A stretch of DNA of 64,000 bases. Source: Novosphingobium sp. SG919 (GTDB lineage Bacteria > Pseudomonadota > Alphaproteobacteria > Sphingomonadales > Sphingomonadaceae). Position 1 is the stretch's first letter; each line of letters starts with the position of its first letter. Location of the stretch: positions 1 through 64,000 of the forward strand of contig NZ_JABCNG010000001.1 in assembly GCF_012932495.1 (NCBI RefSeq), given 5' to 3'. Positions 7,472 through 16,803 of the stretch are shown here, one piece after another. Both the position numbers and the translations under genes were made by a program. Below the pieces are notes generated by a model that was given only the letters and a program-made list of their open reading frames with translations, had not been told where the DNA came from and did no database searches.

Positions 7472-8512
7472 ATGCGGCGGCTGCTCAACACGATCTATGT
7501 GACCAGCGAAGATGCCTGGCTGCGCAAGGACCGCGAGAACATCGTGATAGAGATCGAGGGGGCAGAAAAGGGCCGCGTGCCGCTGCATATGCTGGAAGGG
7601 CTGGTGTGCTTCAACCGGGCGGGCGTTTCGCCCGGCGCCATGGCGGCCTGTGCGGAAAAGGGCATCGCGCTCTCGTTCCTTCAGCCCAACGGTCGATTTC
7701 TGGCCCGGGTGGAAGGGCAGCGCAGCGGCAACGTGTTGTTGCGGCGGGCGCAATACCGGATTGCCGATGATCCGGCGCGCGCCGTTCCGGTGGTGCGCGG
7801 CATCGTGGCGGGTAAGGCCGCGAACCAGCGCACCGTGATCATGCGTGCGCTGCGCGATCATGCGGCGACGCTGGCGGCAACTCACAAGGATGCGCTTCAG
7901 GCCGCTGCCCTGCAATTGTCCCACGCGGCCCGGCGCACGCTGGCGGCGGCTGACATTGCGGAACTGCGCGGAGTGGAAGGGGATTGCGCGCGAATCTATT
8001 TCGCCGCCATGCCGCATCTGATCCGCCATGACGATCCGGCCTTTGCCTTCACCGGCCGATCGCGTCGGCCGCCGCTCGACCGGGTCAATGCCTTGCTCTC
8101 GTTCCTCTACGCCATGCTGGGCCATGATTGCCGATCGGCGCTGGAAGGTGTGGGGCTCGATCCGCAGGTTGGCCTGCTCCATGCCGATCGCCCGGGGCGT
8201 GCCAGCCTGGCGCTCGACCTGATGGAAGAGATACGCCCGGTTCTGGCCGATCGCGTCGCGCTCAGCCTGATCAATCGCCGCCAGCTCGCCGCGCGCGATT
8301 TCATTGTGGAGGAAAGCGGCGCGGTGCGCATGACGGACGATGCGCGCAAGGCGGTGCTGGTCGCCTGGCAGCACCGCAAGAAGGAAGAGCTGCGCCATCC
8401 CTTCGTGGGCGAGGTTGTGTCGATCGGGCTGATCGCGCACGTGCAGGCACAATTGCTGGCCCGCCACTTGCGCGGCGATCTGGATGGCTATCCGCCCTTC
8501 ATCTGGAAATAG
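7472..8512 (+). CDS. cas1c: Cas1 integrase, type I-C
   Basis: Metal-dependent spacer integrase; with Cas2 it inserts prespacers at the leader end of the array. The 346 residues match the I-C form. The start MRRLLNTIYVTSEDAWLRKD is typical. The catalytic Glu is probably in ELRGVEGDCARIYF, and the later His and acidic residues in LLHADRPGRASLALDLMEE. It lies between cas4 (3-nt gap) and cas2 (2-nt gap), so the three form one tight adaptation operon. Confidence 0.96.
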   Translation: MRRLLNTIYVTSEDAWLRKDRENIVIEIEGAEKGRVPLHMLEGLVCFNRAGVSPGAMAACAEKGIALSFLQPNGRFLARVEGQRSGNVLLRRAQYRIADDPARAVPVVRGIVAGKAANQRTVIMRALRDHAATLAATHKDALQAAALQLSHAARRTLAAADIAELRGVEGDCARIYFAAMPHLIRHDDPAFAFTGRSRRPPLDRVNALLSFLYAMLGHDCRSALEGVGLDPQVGLLHADRPGRASLALDLMEEIRPVLADRVALSLINRRQLAARDFIVEESGAVRMTDDARKAVLVAWQHRKKEELRHPFVGEVVSIGLIAHVQAQLLARHLRGDLDGYPPFIWK

Positions 8513-8514
8513 GC

Positions 8515-8805
8515 ATGCTGGTTCTGATTACATATGACGTGAATACCCAGGACACGGCCGGCAAGCGGCGCTTGCGCCGGGTGGCTAAGGCATGCCAGGA
8601 TTTTGGTCAGCGGGTGCAGAATTCCGTGTTTGAGTGTGAGGTGAACCCGGCGCAATGGGCGGGCCTGAAAGCCGCCCTGGCCCGCGAAATCGTGCCGGAG
8701 AAAGACAGCTTGCGCTTCTATCAGCTCGGCGCGGCCGGCAAGCGCCGGGTGGAACATATCGGTGCCAAGCCCGCGCTTGATCTGGATGGGCCGCTGCTGT
8801 TTTGA
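8515..8805 (+). CDS. cas2: Cas2, adaptation complex subunit
   Basis: A 96-residue protein with the ferredoxin-like start MLVLITYDVNTQD, including the conserved Asp after the first strand, and the C-terminal strand LDLDGPLLF. It bridges two Cas1 dimers in the integration complex. The ATG at 8515 lies 2 nt after the cas1 stop; the longer upstream frame overlaps cas1 and is not real. It is the last cas gene, and the array begins 203 bp downstream. Confidence 0.95.
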   Translation: MLVLITYDVNTQDTAGKRRLRRVAKACQDFGQRVQNSVFECEVNPAQWAGLKAALAREIVPEKDSLRFYQLGAAGKRRVEHIGAKPALDLDGPLLF

Positions 8806-9008
8806 AAGGCGGACGGGGCAGTCTCGGGCATCTGCGCGAACCTGTAGCTGTTCCCGAAATTCCGGTAGGTTCGCGGAAAATCATGTTGCTGAAACGATGT
8901 CATAGTTTTTGCTGTTACTGACAACTGGCCGCTTCGGCGTCGTCAAGCGACTTGGTTCGCGGACGATGGTGATTTTCCTGTTCATTCTCATCGTGTAACA
9001 CAAACCCA
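8806..9008 (+). promoter_or_regulatory. CRISPR leader
   Basis: The 203-bp sequence between cas2 and the first repeat is the leader, because adaptation genes flank this end and the opposite end carries the decayed repeat. It is less GC-rich than the genes (for example CATAGTTTTTGCTGTTACTG near 8900) and should hold the array promoter. The 10-bp direct repeat GGTTCGCGGA occurs at 8868-8877 and 8954-8963, a possible integration-factor or Cas1-Cas2 motif. No clear -35/-10 pair could be assigned. Confidence 0.75.
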
Positions 9009-11754
9009 GTCGCCCCCTGCGCGGGGGCGTGGGTCGAAACGCCGACACGCTGCCATACCTGCTGAAGCCCCGCAGTCGCCCCCTGCGCGGGGGCGTGGGT
9101 CGAAACACGTCGTCAGGCAGCGTCTCCATCGTGCGCAGCGGTCGCCCCCTGCGCGGGGGCGTGGGTCGAAACCGCATCGGAAAATCCTGTGTCGCCGCCG
9201 AACTCGAGTCGCCCCCTGCGCGGGGGCGTGGGTCGAAACACCGACTGGAAGCAACTCGTCTACACGTACCTGTCGTCGCCCCCTGCGCGGGGGCGTGGGT
9301 CGAAACACCTCGCTAGTACGTCTCGCCGTTGGCGTCCACCGTCGCCCCCTGCGCGGGGGCGTGGGTCGAAACCGGTGAAGGGCGTCCTGCTCAACAACTT
9401 CCCGTAGTCGCCCCCTGCGCGGGGGCGTGGGTCGAAACACTTCGACGGTATGGTAGCGTCCCGAATACGATGGTCGCCCCCTGCGCGGGGGCGTGGGTCG
9501 AAACGAGATCCGGGGAAGGGATCCGCTGCGCATTGTGGTCGCCCCCTGCGCGGGGGCGTGGGTCGAAACAGCGCCTCGTCCACCATGCGCGGAAGCGGGG
9601 CGAGGTCGCCCCCTGCGCGGGGGCGTGGGTCGAAACACGACTGCTGCTCCCTGGCAGAGCAGGGCCGATTGTCGCCCCCTGCGCGGGGGCGTGGGTCGAA
9701 ACGGTCGCATGTTTCGTTTCCTCGATCTGGGCGCGCGTCGCCCCCTGCGCGGGGGCGTGGGTCGAAACGCGCGGCTATCGCGTGCTTGAGGGGTATTGGC
9801 TCGTCGCCCCCTGCGCGGGGGCGTGGGTCGAAACACGGTGGAGGAATCCGCGTGATCGAAGTGGCGTGTCGCCCCCTGCGCGGGGGCGTGGGTCGAAACT
9901 TGGGCGTTCGCAACTTGACGCGAATGCGTGTGGTCGCCCCCTGCGCGGGGGCGTGGGTCGAAACATGGCTGAGACGCCCAGCAAGCACGCCGCTGCCCTG
10001 TCGCCCCCTGCGCGGGGGCGTGGGTCGAAACGAGACAAGCGGCAGTGACCGCCACCATGGCCAAGGTCGCCCCCTGCGCGGGGGCGTGGGTCGAAACGGC
10101 AATGGCACCACGGCCTGGAACAGCCTGCCCTAGTCGCCCCCTGCGCGGGGGCGTGGGTCGAAACCGTAAGCGGCTCTACTACACGGCGCCCCGGGTGAAG
10201 GTCGCCCCCTGCGCGGGGGCGTGGGTCGAAACCATTGCCAAAATGAAGGATGGCACTGTCGCTGTTGTCGCCCCCTGCGCGGGGGCGTGGGTCGAAACAG
10301 GCATGTTGGTAATCAAGCGCCGTGTCTGGGTGTCGCCCCCTGCGCGGGGGCGTGGGTCGAAACCGTGCCTATGGCTACAGCGTCAACATCGACACCCGTC
10401 GCCCCCTGCGCGGGGGCGTGGGTCGAAACGTCTAGCGAGCAGGGCAAACCCTCCGGCTGGGCCGTCGCCCCCTGCGCGGGGGCGTGGGTCGAAACTACCA
10501 CGAGGAGATCTGACGATGACGGCCAAGCGTCGCCCCCTGCGCGGGGGCGTGGGTCGAAACCAATGCCACGGCGGTGGAGTTCCAGCGGGTGGCCTGTCGC
10601 CCCCTGCGCGGGGGCGTGGGTCGAAACCCCGAGCAGAAGGCCCTGGAAGACTATCGGCAGAGTCGCCCCCTGCGCGGGGGCGTGGGTCGAAACGTTTGCG
10701 GACGATTTGGACGACGAAATTCCGCCGGTCGCCCCCTGCGCGGGGGCGTGGGTCGAAACAAGCACTGCAATACGGACGCATTGATGGCGAAATCGTCGCC
10801 CCCTGCGCGGGGGCGTGGGTCGAAACCGCCTGATCGACATGGACGATGACGGGCTGGCAGGTCGCCCCCTGCGCGGGGGCGTGGGTCGAAACCACTACGA
10901 CTTCCAGTGGAAAGGGCGGCGCTATCGTCGCCCCCTGCGCGGGGGCGTGGGTCGAAACTTCGATATCGGCTTCGGTACGCTGACCGATCCGCGTCGCCCC
11001 CTGCGCGGGGGCGTGGGTCGAAACACCTGCGACGCGATGACGCGGACCGCCGCAAGCGGTCGCCCCCTGCGCGGGGGCGTGGGTCGAAACATTGTCGAAC
11101 ACATCTGCCAGTGACGCGCAGAACACGTCGCCCCCTGCGCGGGGGCGTGGGTCGAAACGTGAAGTCGGCGCCCAGAAAGCCTGTGATTGACAGGTCGCCC
11201 CCTGCGCGGGGGCGTGGGTCGAAACAGCACGCCGGAAGCAATGGAAATCATCATGCGTGGTCGCCCCCTGCGCGGGGGCGTGGGTCGAAACTTCGCGACG
11301 CGAAACAGCTCCGCGCAGGCGACCGGGTCGCCCCCTGCGCGGGGGCGTGGGTCGAAACCACTCACCGGGGGTGAACCGCATGTTGCCGCCCTGTCGCCCC
11401 CTGCGCGGGGGCGTGGGTCGAAACCAGCCAGCCATGTGCGGCAGTCCACGCGCAGCCGGGTCGCCCCCTGCGCGGGGGCGTGGGTCGAAACACGTCTGTC
11501 GCCAGTTCCGGCGGCACCGGTGTCGTCGCCCCCTGCGCGGGGGCGTGGGTCGAAACGGTCAACGGCATGGTCGGCGCCGTGGTGCTCAATGGTCGCCCCC
11601 TGCGCGGGGGCGTGGGTCGAAACTTCCCCTTGGGAATATAGACCAGCATGTTCTTGAGTCGCCCCCTGCGCGGGGGCGTGGGTCGAAACAGCGGCGTTGC
11701 AGGCTCAAGGATCGGCCACGCCGTCGCCCCCTGCGCGGGGGCGTGGGTCGAAAC
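9009..11754 (+). CRISPR. Type I-C CRISPR array, 42 repeats
   Basis: I counted 42 repeats of 32 nt, all identical by eye. Each begins GTCGCCCCCT and ends GTGGGTCGAAAC, with a 7-bp stem CGCCCCC/GGGGGCG around the loop TGCGC. The 41 spacers between them are 33-36 nt, mostly 34; a 42nd spacer-like 34-nt segment (11755-11788) leads to a truncated repeat. Repeat starts include 9009, 9075, 9141, 9208, 9275, 9341, 9407, 9473 and so on to 11723. No duplicated spacer was noticed. Most I-C repeats end GTGGATTGAAAC; here two handle positions differ (GGGTCGAAAC). Uniform repeats and the intact cas set suggest a functional array. Confidence 0.99.
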
Positions 11755-11788
11755 ATCAGCCGACTGATTTTGGACAGCGCTCTCCTGT

Positions 11789-11798
11789 GTCGCCCCCT
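11789..11798 (+). repeat. Truncated terminal CRISPR repeat
   Basis: The 10 nt GTCGCCCCCT match the start of the repeat, after a spacer-length 34 nt. The sequence then changes completely to TGGCCATGGC. Gradual decay is common in a last repeat, but a sharp break points to a deletion or insertion that removed the old end of the array. Confidence 0.8.
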
Positions 11799-11949
11799 TG
11801 GCCATGGCGACGATGTGCAGGCCTGGGCCGTCTGATTTCTTGATCGGCGAGGTACGGCATAGGGACGTGATCAATTGATCGGTCACCCGAAGCTCGCCGT
11901 GCTGAACGACCATCAGCGTTTCATATCGCGAGATTTTGGCATCGCTCAT
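11799..11949 (-). pseudogene. Decayed coding remnant at the array trailer end
   Basis: A minus-strand frame beginning MSDAKISRYETLMVVQHG at 11949 runs into the CRISPR repeats, so its real C-terminus is gone. The first ~25 residues faintly recall the N-terminal helix-turn-helix region of some transposases, but I cannot assign a family. It begins to degrade exactly where the last CRISPR repeat is broken, so the two are probably products of one rearrangement. Confidence 0.3.
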
Positions 11950-12175
11950 CGCGATCACCGTCATCGTGCGCACATCACCGTTGCCGAGGGTAGCATCGCA
12001 TCTAGCTGCTGCGAAACAGAGGTTGTCCAGTGTCTGTGTTGCCCGCCAGCAGTTCGTCGCGCATCTTGGGTATCACATCGATCTAAGCAATATTGGGGGT
12101 AAAATCAGGGGTGTCGCCTAACATTGTGCCAATATTATTTAGGAAAATTAAGTACTTGTGTATTTGTAGATGGCT
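11950..12175. other. Distal end of the island, no recognisable gene
   Basis: No gene was recognised. From about 12080 to 12170 the sequence is AT-rich (CAATATTATTTAGGAAAATTAAG), unlike the chromosome to the right. It ends at the tRNA-end repeat, which marks the island boundary. Confidence 0.5.
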
Positions 12176-12199
12176 GTTCAAATCCTGCCCCGGCAACCA
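12176..12199 (+). repeat. Duplicated 3' end of tRNA-fMet (att-like site)
   Basis: These 24 nt repeat tRNA-fMet positions 72-95 with one difference (CCCCGG in place of CCCCCG), which would break an acceptor-stem pair. It contains the T-loop half, acceptor 3' strand and CCA, the usual duplication left when an element integrates into a tRNA gene. No integrase gene lies between the two copies. Confidence 0.88.
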
Positions 12200-12207
12200 T
12201 AGTCTCA

Positions 12208-12243
12208 CGAAGCCCCGTCGCTAACGCCTCGGGGCTTCGTTGC
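12208..12243 (+). terminator. Hairpin following the tRNA remnant
   Basis: CGAAGCCCC/GGGGCTTCG, a 9-bp stem with a 14-nt loop followed by TTGCG. It occupies the same place as the hairpin after the intact tRNA, with an unrelated stem sequence, so it is probably the original tRNA-fMet terminator. It could also serve the converging acyl-CoA dehydrogenase gene. Confidence 0.55.
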
Positions 12244-12314
12244 GTCCAGCACTCGCGCAGCTTCACAACAGCCCCTCCCCATACCCCTCCCACTCGCGCG
12301 TGGGCTTTGGGCGT

Positions 12315-14009
12315 TCAGCCTAGCTGCGTTGGGTCGACGTGGGGGTAGGCGGACACTAGATCGCTTCCGTGGGCGACCAAGGCTGCCTCGCTCAGCGCTT
12401 GTGCCTTTGCCATCAGCAACCAATGGCGGCCAAGCGCGGCGAGATGATCGTGGATCGGCGTGCCGGACAAAGCCGCCAGGCGCGCGGCGATCCAGCCGGT
12501 CGTGGCAAGCGAAGCCAATTGCAGGAACGGATAGGCGACGATGACGCCTTTGGTCTTGTCGAGGCCGGCGGTGGCTTGCTCCAGCATGTCCAGCAGTTCG
12601 CCCAGCGCGTTGTTGCCCAGCTGAGCCGCGTCTGCCCGCGCGCGGGTGAGGAATGCGTGGTAGGCGCGGCCTTCGTCGCCCAGCACGCGCCGCAACACGA
12701 GGTCGAGCGCCTGCATGCCGCTGGTGCCTTCGTAGATCGCCAGGACGCGGGCATCGCGCAAGTATTGCTCCGCCGGCCATTCGCGCGTGTAGCCCGCGCC
12801 GCCCAGAACCTGGATCGCTTCGCTGGCGCAGAGACTGGCTGCTTCGGCTGCAAAGTTCTTGGTGATCGGAAGCAGCCACGACAGCAACAGGCCAGCTTGC
12901 GATCGGGCCGCTTCGTCCGGTTCGCGCGCCTGAAGATCTGACACGGCCGATGCGGTGAGCACGAGCCCGCGCGTGACTTCCGCCCGCGCCGCAAGCGAGA
13001 GCAACATGCGCTGTACATCGCCGTGCCGGTCGATAGTGACTGGCGGCGCGTCGGCCTTGCCACCCTGGCGACGTTCGGCGGCATAGCGCCAGGCGAGGGC
13101 CGTCGCCGCGCCGGCAATGCCTGCACCCTGACTTCCGACCGACAGGCGCATGCCGATGATCATCGTGAACAATTGCGCCAGCCCGCGCCCCGGCGTGCCG
13201 ATGAGGTGGCCGATCGCCCCGTCGAAGCCCATCGCGCAGGTGGGCGAGCCATGCAGGCCAAGCTTTTCCTCGATCCGCCTCACGATCACGGCGTTGCGCG
13301 CGCCGTCGATATCGGACGGCACCAGAAACAGGCTGAGCCCGGCCGAGCCCGGCCCGCCTTCGGGCGTGCGCGCCAGGACCATGTGGGCGATGCGCGGGGT
13401 GAGATCATGGTCGCCATAGCTGATCCAGATCTTTTCCCCCGTCACCCGCCAGGTGCCATCTTCGTGCGGCGCGGCCATGGTGCGCAGGCGCGGCACGTCG
13501 GACCCGGCATCTGGTTCGGAAATGCAGATCGTGGCGGCCCAACTCCCATCCACCAGGCGCGGCGCCCATTCCGCGCGCAGTGCCGGCGCCGCATAGCGCT
13601 CGATCACTTTGGTGGCGCAGCGCATCGGCGTGGGCAGCATGCCGAACGCCGGTGAGGCGCGGTTGAACAATTCCTCGCACGCCGAATGGACCAGCATCGG
13701 CAAGCCCGCGCCGCCCCATTCGGTGGCGCCTTCGAGCGTGGGCCAGCCCCCTTCGACAAAGGCCTGCCAGGCCGCATGGTGGCCAGGGGCAAGTCCGACG
13801 CGGCCCTGGTCGAGCGTGCATCCCGCGCGGTCTGCCTGCAGGTTGAACGGGGCGATCACGCCTTCGGCCAGATCGGCCGCGCCGCCAACGATTTCGGCCA
13901 AGGTCGCTTCATCCAGCCCGGTATCGGGAAACAGCGCCTGGACGCGGGCAAATTCCGGCAGCGCCAGGATCTGGGCAACGATCGTACCGGCAGCGGCGGC
14001 GTAGGACAT
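12315..14009 (-). CDS. Acyl-CoA dehydrogenase family protein (DmdC-like subfamily)
   Basis: FAD-dependent dehydrogenation of an acyl-CoA thioester. The 564 residues are longer than classical medium-chain enzymes and match the extended subfamily that includes 3-methylmercaptopropionyl-CoA dehydrogenase. Visible are CISEPDAGSDVPRLRT (middle domain, FAD/substrate contact), GEKIWISYGDHDLTPRIAHMV, and QVLGGAGYTREWPAEQYLRD in the C-terminal helical domain. The ATG at 14009 is preceded by GAGAGGAA; an upstream in-frame ATG at 14027 has no such site. It diverges from a TetR regulator. Its last ~220 bp are duplicated at 193-415, the other side of the CRISPR island. The substrate cannot be told from sequence. 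Confidence 0.88.
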   Translation of the reverse strand: MSYAAAAGTIVAQILALPEFARVQALFPDTGLDEATLAEIVGGAADLAEGVIAPFNLQADRAGCTLDQGRVGLAPGHHAAWQAFVEGGWPTLEGATEWGGAGLPMLVHSACEELFNRASPAFGMLPTPMRCATKVIERYAAPALRAEWAPRLVDGSWAATICISEPDAGSDVPRLRTMAAPHEDGTWRVTGEKIWISYGDHDLTPRIAHMVLARTPEGGPGSAGLSLFLVPSDIDGARNAVIVRRIEEKLGLHGSPTCAMGFDGAIGHLIGTPGRGLAQLFTMIIGMRLSVGSQGAGIAGAATALAWRYAAERRQGGKADAPPVTIDRHGDVQRMLLSLAARAEVTRGLVLTASAVSDLQAREPDEAARSQAGLLLSWLLPITKNFAAEAASLCASEAIQVLGGAGYTREWPAEQYLRDARVLAIYEGTSGMQALDLVLRRVLGDEGRAYHAFLTRARADAAQLGNNALGELLDMLEQATAGLDKTKGVIVAYPFLQLASLATTGWIAARLAALSGTPIHDHLAALGRHWLLMAKAQALSEAALVAHGSDLVSAYPHVDPTQLG

Positions 14010-14108
14010 CGGCGTTTCCTCTCTCAATACGCTACCGTATGGTGAGGCGCGACGCCCCGGTCAAGACCGGTTCTGGACGCGCTGCTGCCGTCGGCCTAAG
14101 CCCAGGGC

Positions 14109-14717
14109 ATGACGCAAGCCGCGCCCCCGCACCCAAACCCGCCTGCCGCCAAGCGCCTCACGCGGTCAGACTGGATCGCGGCCGCGATCAGCGTGATGGC
14201 CAACAGCAGCGTGGAGCAGGTGCGGGTGGAAAAGCTGGCCGTGGACCTGGGCGCGTCAAAGGGCAGTTTCTATTGGCATTTCAAGGATCGAAGTGCCTTG
14301 CTGGCAGCGGTTCTGGAAGAATGGCAGGCGCGGTCGACACTGGCGGTGCAGGACCGCCTGGTCCGCGAGGAGCCCGACGTGCGGCTGCGCATCCTGCGCT
14401 TGATGGAACTGCCGTTTCATTCGCAGGCTGCCGCTCGCGCTGCCGATCTCGAACTGGCAATCATGGGCTGGGCGCGCCGGTCGGACGCAGCGCGCACGGC
14501 GGTGGCGGCGGTGGACGACGCGCGCACGGCCTATCTGGCGGACTTGTTCGCCAGCCTTGGCCTTGGTCAGGAGGATGCCGCCTGGCGCGCGCACCAGGCC
14601 TATGCCTTGCTGCGCTATGTGGCCCAGCGCACCGATCTGCCATTGGCCGAGCGCAAGGGCATGGTGCTGCGCCTCCATGCGCGGCTGACGGAAGGCCATG
14701 CGGCCGAAGGGGCCTGA
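14109..14717 (+). CDS. TetR/AcrR family transcriptional regulator
   Basis: A 202-residue protein with an N-terminal TetR helix-turn-helix (VEKLAVDLGASKGSFYWHFK, about residues 40-60) and a variable C-terminal ligand-binding domain. It diverges from the acyl-CoA dehydrogenase gene with a 99-bp gap, the classic arrangement for a regulator of its neighbour, so it may control that gene in response to an acyl-CoA. No clear palindromic operator was seen in the gap. Confidence 0.9.
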   Translation: MTQAAPPHPNPPAAKRLTRSDWIAAAISVMANSSVEQVRVEKLAVDLGASKGSFYWHFKDRSALLAAVLEEWQARSTLAVQDRLVREEPDVRLRILRLMELPFHSQAAARAADLELAIMGWARRSDAARTAVAAVDDARTAYLADLFASLGLGQEDAAWRAHQAYALLRYVAQRTDLPLAERKGMVLRLHARLTEGHAAEGA

Positions 14718-14852
14718 CGATCGCGCGATCATGGCACGCGGTGGTCTGGGGCGGTAGTAGCAGCCCAGCCAGAGCTTTAGGCGCGCGTGCGACCGGGCTT
14801 ATCCGGGCCCACGCGCGCCGATACAGGGGAAATGCTGTGGGCGGCGAAGCAG

Positions 14853-15425
14853 TTATTCGCCCTGCCAGCCTTCCAGCAGATCACGGAATTCGTCGGCGTG
14901 GTCTTCTTCCTGGGCCAGGATGCCTTCGAGCATGATCCGGGTGGTGGAATCGCGATCGCCGACATAGGCGATCAACTCGCGATAGGCCTCGACGGCAATG
15001 CGCTCGGCGATCAGGTCTTCCTTGACCATGTCCTTGAGCGTCTTGCCCACCTGGTATTCGGCGTGGCTGCGCTGGGTCAGCGTGGCGGGATCGAGGTCGG
15101 GCTCGCCGCCAAGCTGCACGATACGCTCGGCCAGCTTGTCGGCATGGGCGCGTTCTTCGTTGGCGTGCTCAAGGAAATGGGCCTTGATCGGTTCGGAAAC
15201 CAGGCCGTCGGCGGTATAGTAGTGGCGCATGTAGCGCAGCACGCAGACCCATTCGGTGGCCAGCGCCTTGTTCAACTGGGCGATGATCACCTCGCGGTCC
15301 TTGGGGAAGGACTGGGTCACGGGCCCCTGGTCGATATGCTTGCGGGCCTGCGCACGCAGCGTTGCGGTGTCGGTGAACGTGGCTTCGGGCGGGGTCGTCG
15401 GCTTGGCAATGCTGGCGGTGGCCAT
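14853..15425 (-). CDS. Ferritin-like domain protein (bacterioferritin type)
   Basis: A 190-residue four-helix di-iron protein. Ligand motifs are visible: EWVCVLRYMRHYY with an upstream Glu, HANEERAHADKLAERI, and the second-half ILAQEEDHADEFRDLL. Such proteins store or oxidise iron, though members of this subgroup are often only described as ferritin-like. The ATG at 15425 has AGGAG 9-13 nt upstream. It is monocistronic and diverges from ctaB. Confidence 0.85.
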   Translation of the reverse strand: MATASIAKPTTPPEATFTDTATLRAQARKHIDQGPVTQSFPKDREVIIAQLNKALATEWVCVLRYMRHYYTADGLVSEPIKAHFLEHANEERAHADKLAERIVQLGGEPDLDPATLTQRSHAEYQVGKTLKDMVKEDLIAERIAVEAYRELIAYVGDRDSTTRIMLEGILAQEEDHADEFRDLLEGWQGE

Positions 15426-15643
15426 GGAACATGCTCCTGCAATGGGGCGGCATGCGCGCGGGGCCATGCCGTGTCATCGGGCAAATGATCGGGCTGCCTT
15501 GCGGTTCCAATGCACCTTTGGGGCCAGGGCGTTTGCGGCATGCGGATCAATGCCGCCCGCGCGATCGCTCTGCCGGGTAATCCGGTCCGTCGCCGTTCGG
15601 ATTGCCTTCCCCTCATGAGCGGGACTGCTATAGCCCCCTCACG

Positions 15644-16561
15644 ATGGACCTTGTGACGACTCCGCTGCGCATGCCCGCAGACTGGCGCGATTTCTTTGCG
15701 CTGACCAAGCCGCGCGTGATGACGCTGGTGATCTTTACCGGCCTGTGCGGCTTGTTGGCCGCGCCCGGAGAGATTCATCCGGTGCTGGGCTTTGCCGCGA
15801 TCCTGTGCATTGCCGTGGGCGCGGGCGGTGCCGCCGCGCTCAACCAGTGGTGGGAAGCCGATCTGGACGCGGGGATGAAGCGGACGGCCAAGCGGCCGGT
15901 GCCCGCAGGCCGGATGGAGCGCGAATCGGCGCGCGATTTCGGCTTTGCCCTGTCGGGCGGCTCGGTCGTGGTCATGGGCCTGGCGATCGGATGGCTGGCC
16001 GCCGCGATCCTGGCCGTCTCGATCTTTTATTATGCGTGGGTCTATACCGTGTGGCTCAAGCCGCGCACGCCGCAGAACATCGTGATTGGCGGTGGGGCCG
16101 GGGCCTTTCCGCCGTTGATCGGGTGGGTGGCCGTGACCGGGCACATCACCTGGATGCCGGTGGTGCTGTTCCTGATCATCTTTTTCTGGACGCCGCCACA
16201 CTTCTGGGCACTCGCCCTGTTCGTCCAGACCGACTACGCCAAGGTCGGCATCCCGATGCTGCCGGTGGTGGCCGGCGAACGGGTGACGCGGCGGCAGATC
16301 CTGCTCTACACGCTGCTCTTGGTGCCGCTCAGCCTGGTGCCCTGGGCGCTGGGTGGTACAGGGCTGGTGTTCGGCGTGGCGGCGGCGCTGCTGGGCTTGG
16401 GCTTCCTGGCGTTGGCGCTGCGCGTGGGGCTGCGCCAGAGTGTGCCGAACGACACGATGAAGCCGGAAAAGCGGCTGTTTGCCTATTCGGTGCTCTATCT
16501 GTTTGCATTGTTCGCCGCGCTGGTGCTGGATCGGTTTGCCGGGCTCCATGGGTGGGCCTGA
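15644..16561 (+). CDS. ctaB: Protoheme IX farnesyltransferase (heme O synthase)
   Basis: Attaches a farnesyl group to heme b to make heme O for terminal oxidases. The 305-residue integral membrane protein has about nine membrane segments and the UbiA-type Asp-rich motifs [20 protein letters not shown] and the later [11 protein letters not shown]. The ATG at 15644 precedes the conserved [11 protein letters not shown]. It heads the ctaB-small protein-ctaG-coxC operon. The catalytic-subunit genes coxA and coxB, which often sit just upstream, are absent from this window. Confidence 0.95.
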   Translation: MDLVTTPLRMPADWRDFFALTKPRVMTLVIFTGLCGLLAAPGEIHPVLGFAAILCIAVGAGGAAALNQWWEADLDAGMKRTAKRPVPAGRMERESARDFGFALSGGSVVVMGLAIGWLAAAILAVSIFYYAWVYTVWLKPRTPQNIVIGGGAGAFPPLIGWVAVTGHITWMPVVLFLIIFFWTPPHFWALALFVQTDYAKVGIPMLPVVAGERVTRRQILLYTLLLVPLSLVPWALGGTGLVFGVAAALLGLGFLALALRVGLRQSVPNDTMKPEKRLFAYSVLYLFALFAALVLDRFAGLHGWA

Positions 16562-16577
16562 CGGGAGAGGACGAGAC

Positions 16578-16766
16578 GTGGGCAAAGACCCGGAACAATT
16601 TGATCTCAAGGCTTTTCGCAACCGGCAAAAGGCGCGCAACCGTGCGCTGGGCGTGCTGCTGGGTGCGCTGGTCGTGCTGTTCTTTGCCATCACCATCGTC
16701 AAGCTGGGCGTGCAGGCGGAACATCGCCAATCGGCGCAGCGGCCGGCCGGCGCGAGCCATGCCTGA
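16578..16766 (+). CDS. Small single-span membrane protein of the cox operon
   Basis: A 62-residue protein with a charged N-terminus (GKDPEQFDLKAFRNRQKARN) and one membrane helix (LGVLLGALVVLFFAITIV). The GTG start at 16578 has GGGAGAGG upstream. It occupies the place between ctaB and ctaG where alphaproteobacteria often encode a small CoxF-like protein; the function is unknown and presumably concerns oxidase assembly. Confidence 0.8.
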   Translation: MGKDPEQFDLKAFRNRQKARNRALGVLLGALVVLFFAITIVKLGVQAEHRQSAQRPAGASHA

Positions 16767-16803
16767 AGCCATGACGCGGGCCTGAAGGCTCCATAACGGG
16801 AGA

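Noticed and set aside
8881..11973. Many long open frames on both strands through the CRISPR array, coding for repeated FRPTPPRRGR, FDPRPRAGGD or STHAPAQGAT
   Set aside because: They are translations of the 32-nt repeat, which has no stop codon in most frames; they are not genes.
11799..12175. A possible integrase or full insertion sequence at the island edge
   Set aside because: No recombinase motif, terminal inverted repeat or target duplication could be seen; only an unclassifiable coding remnant is present.
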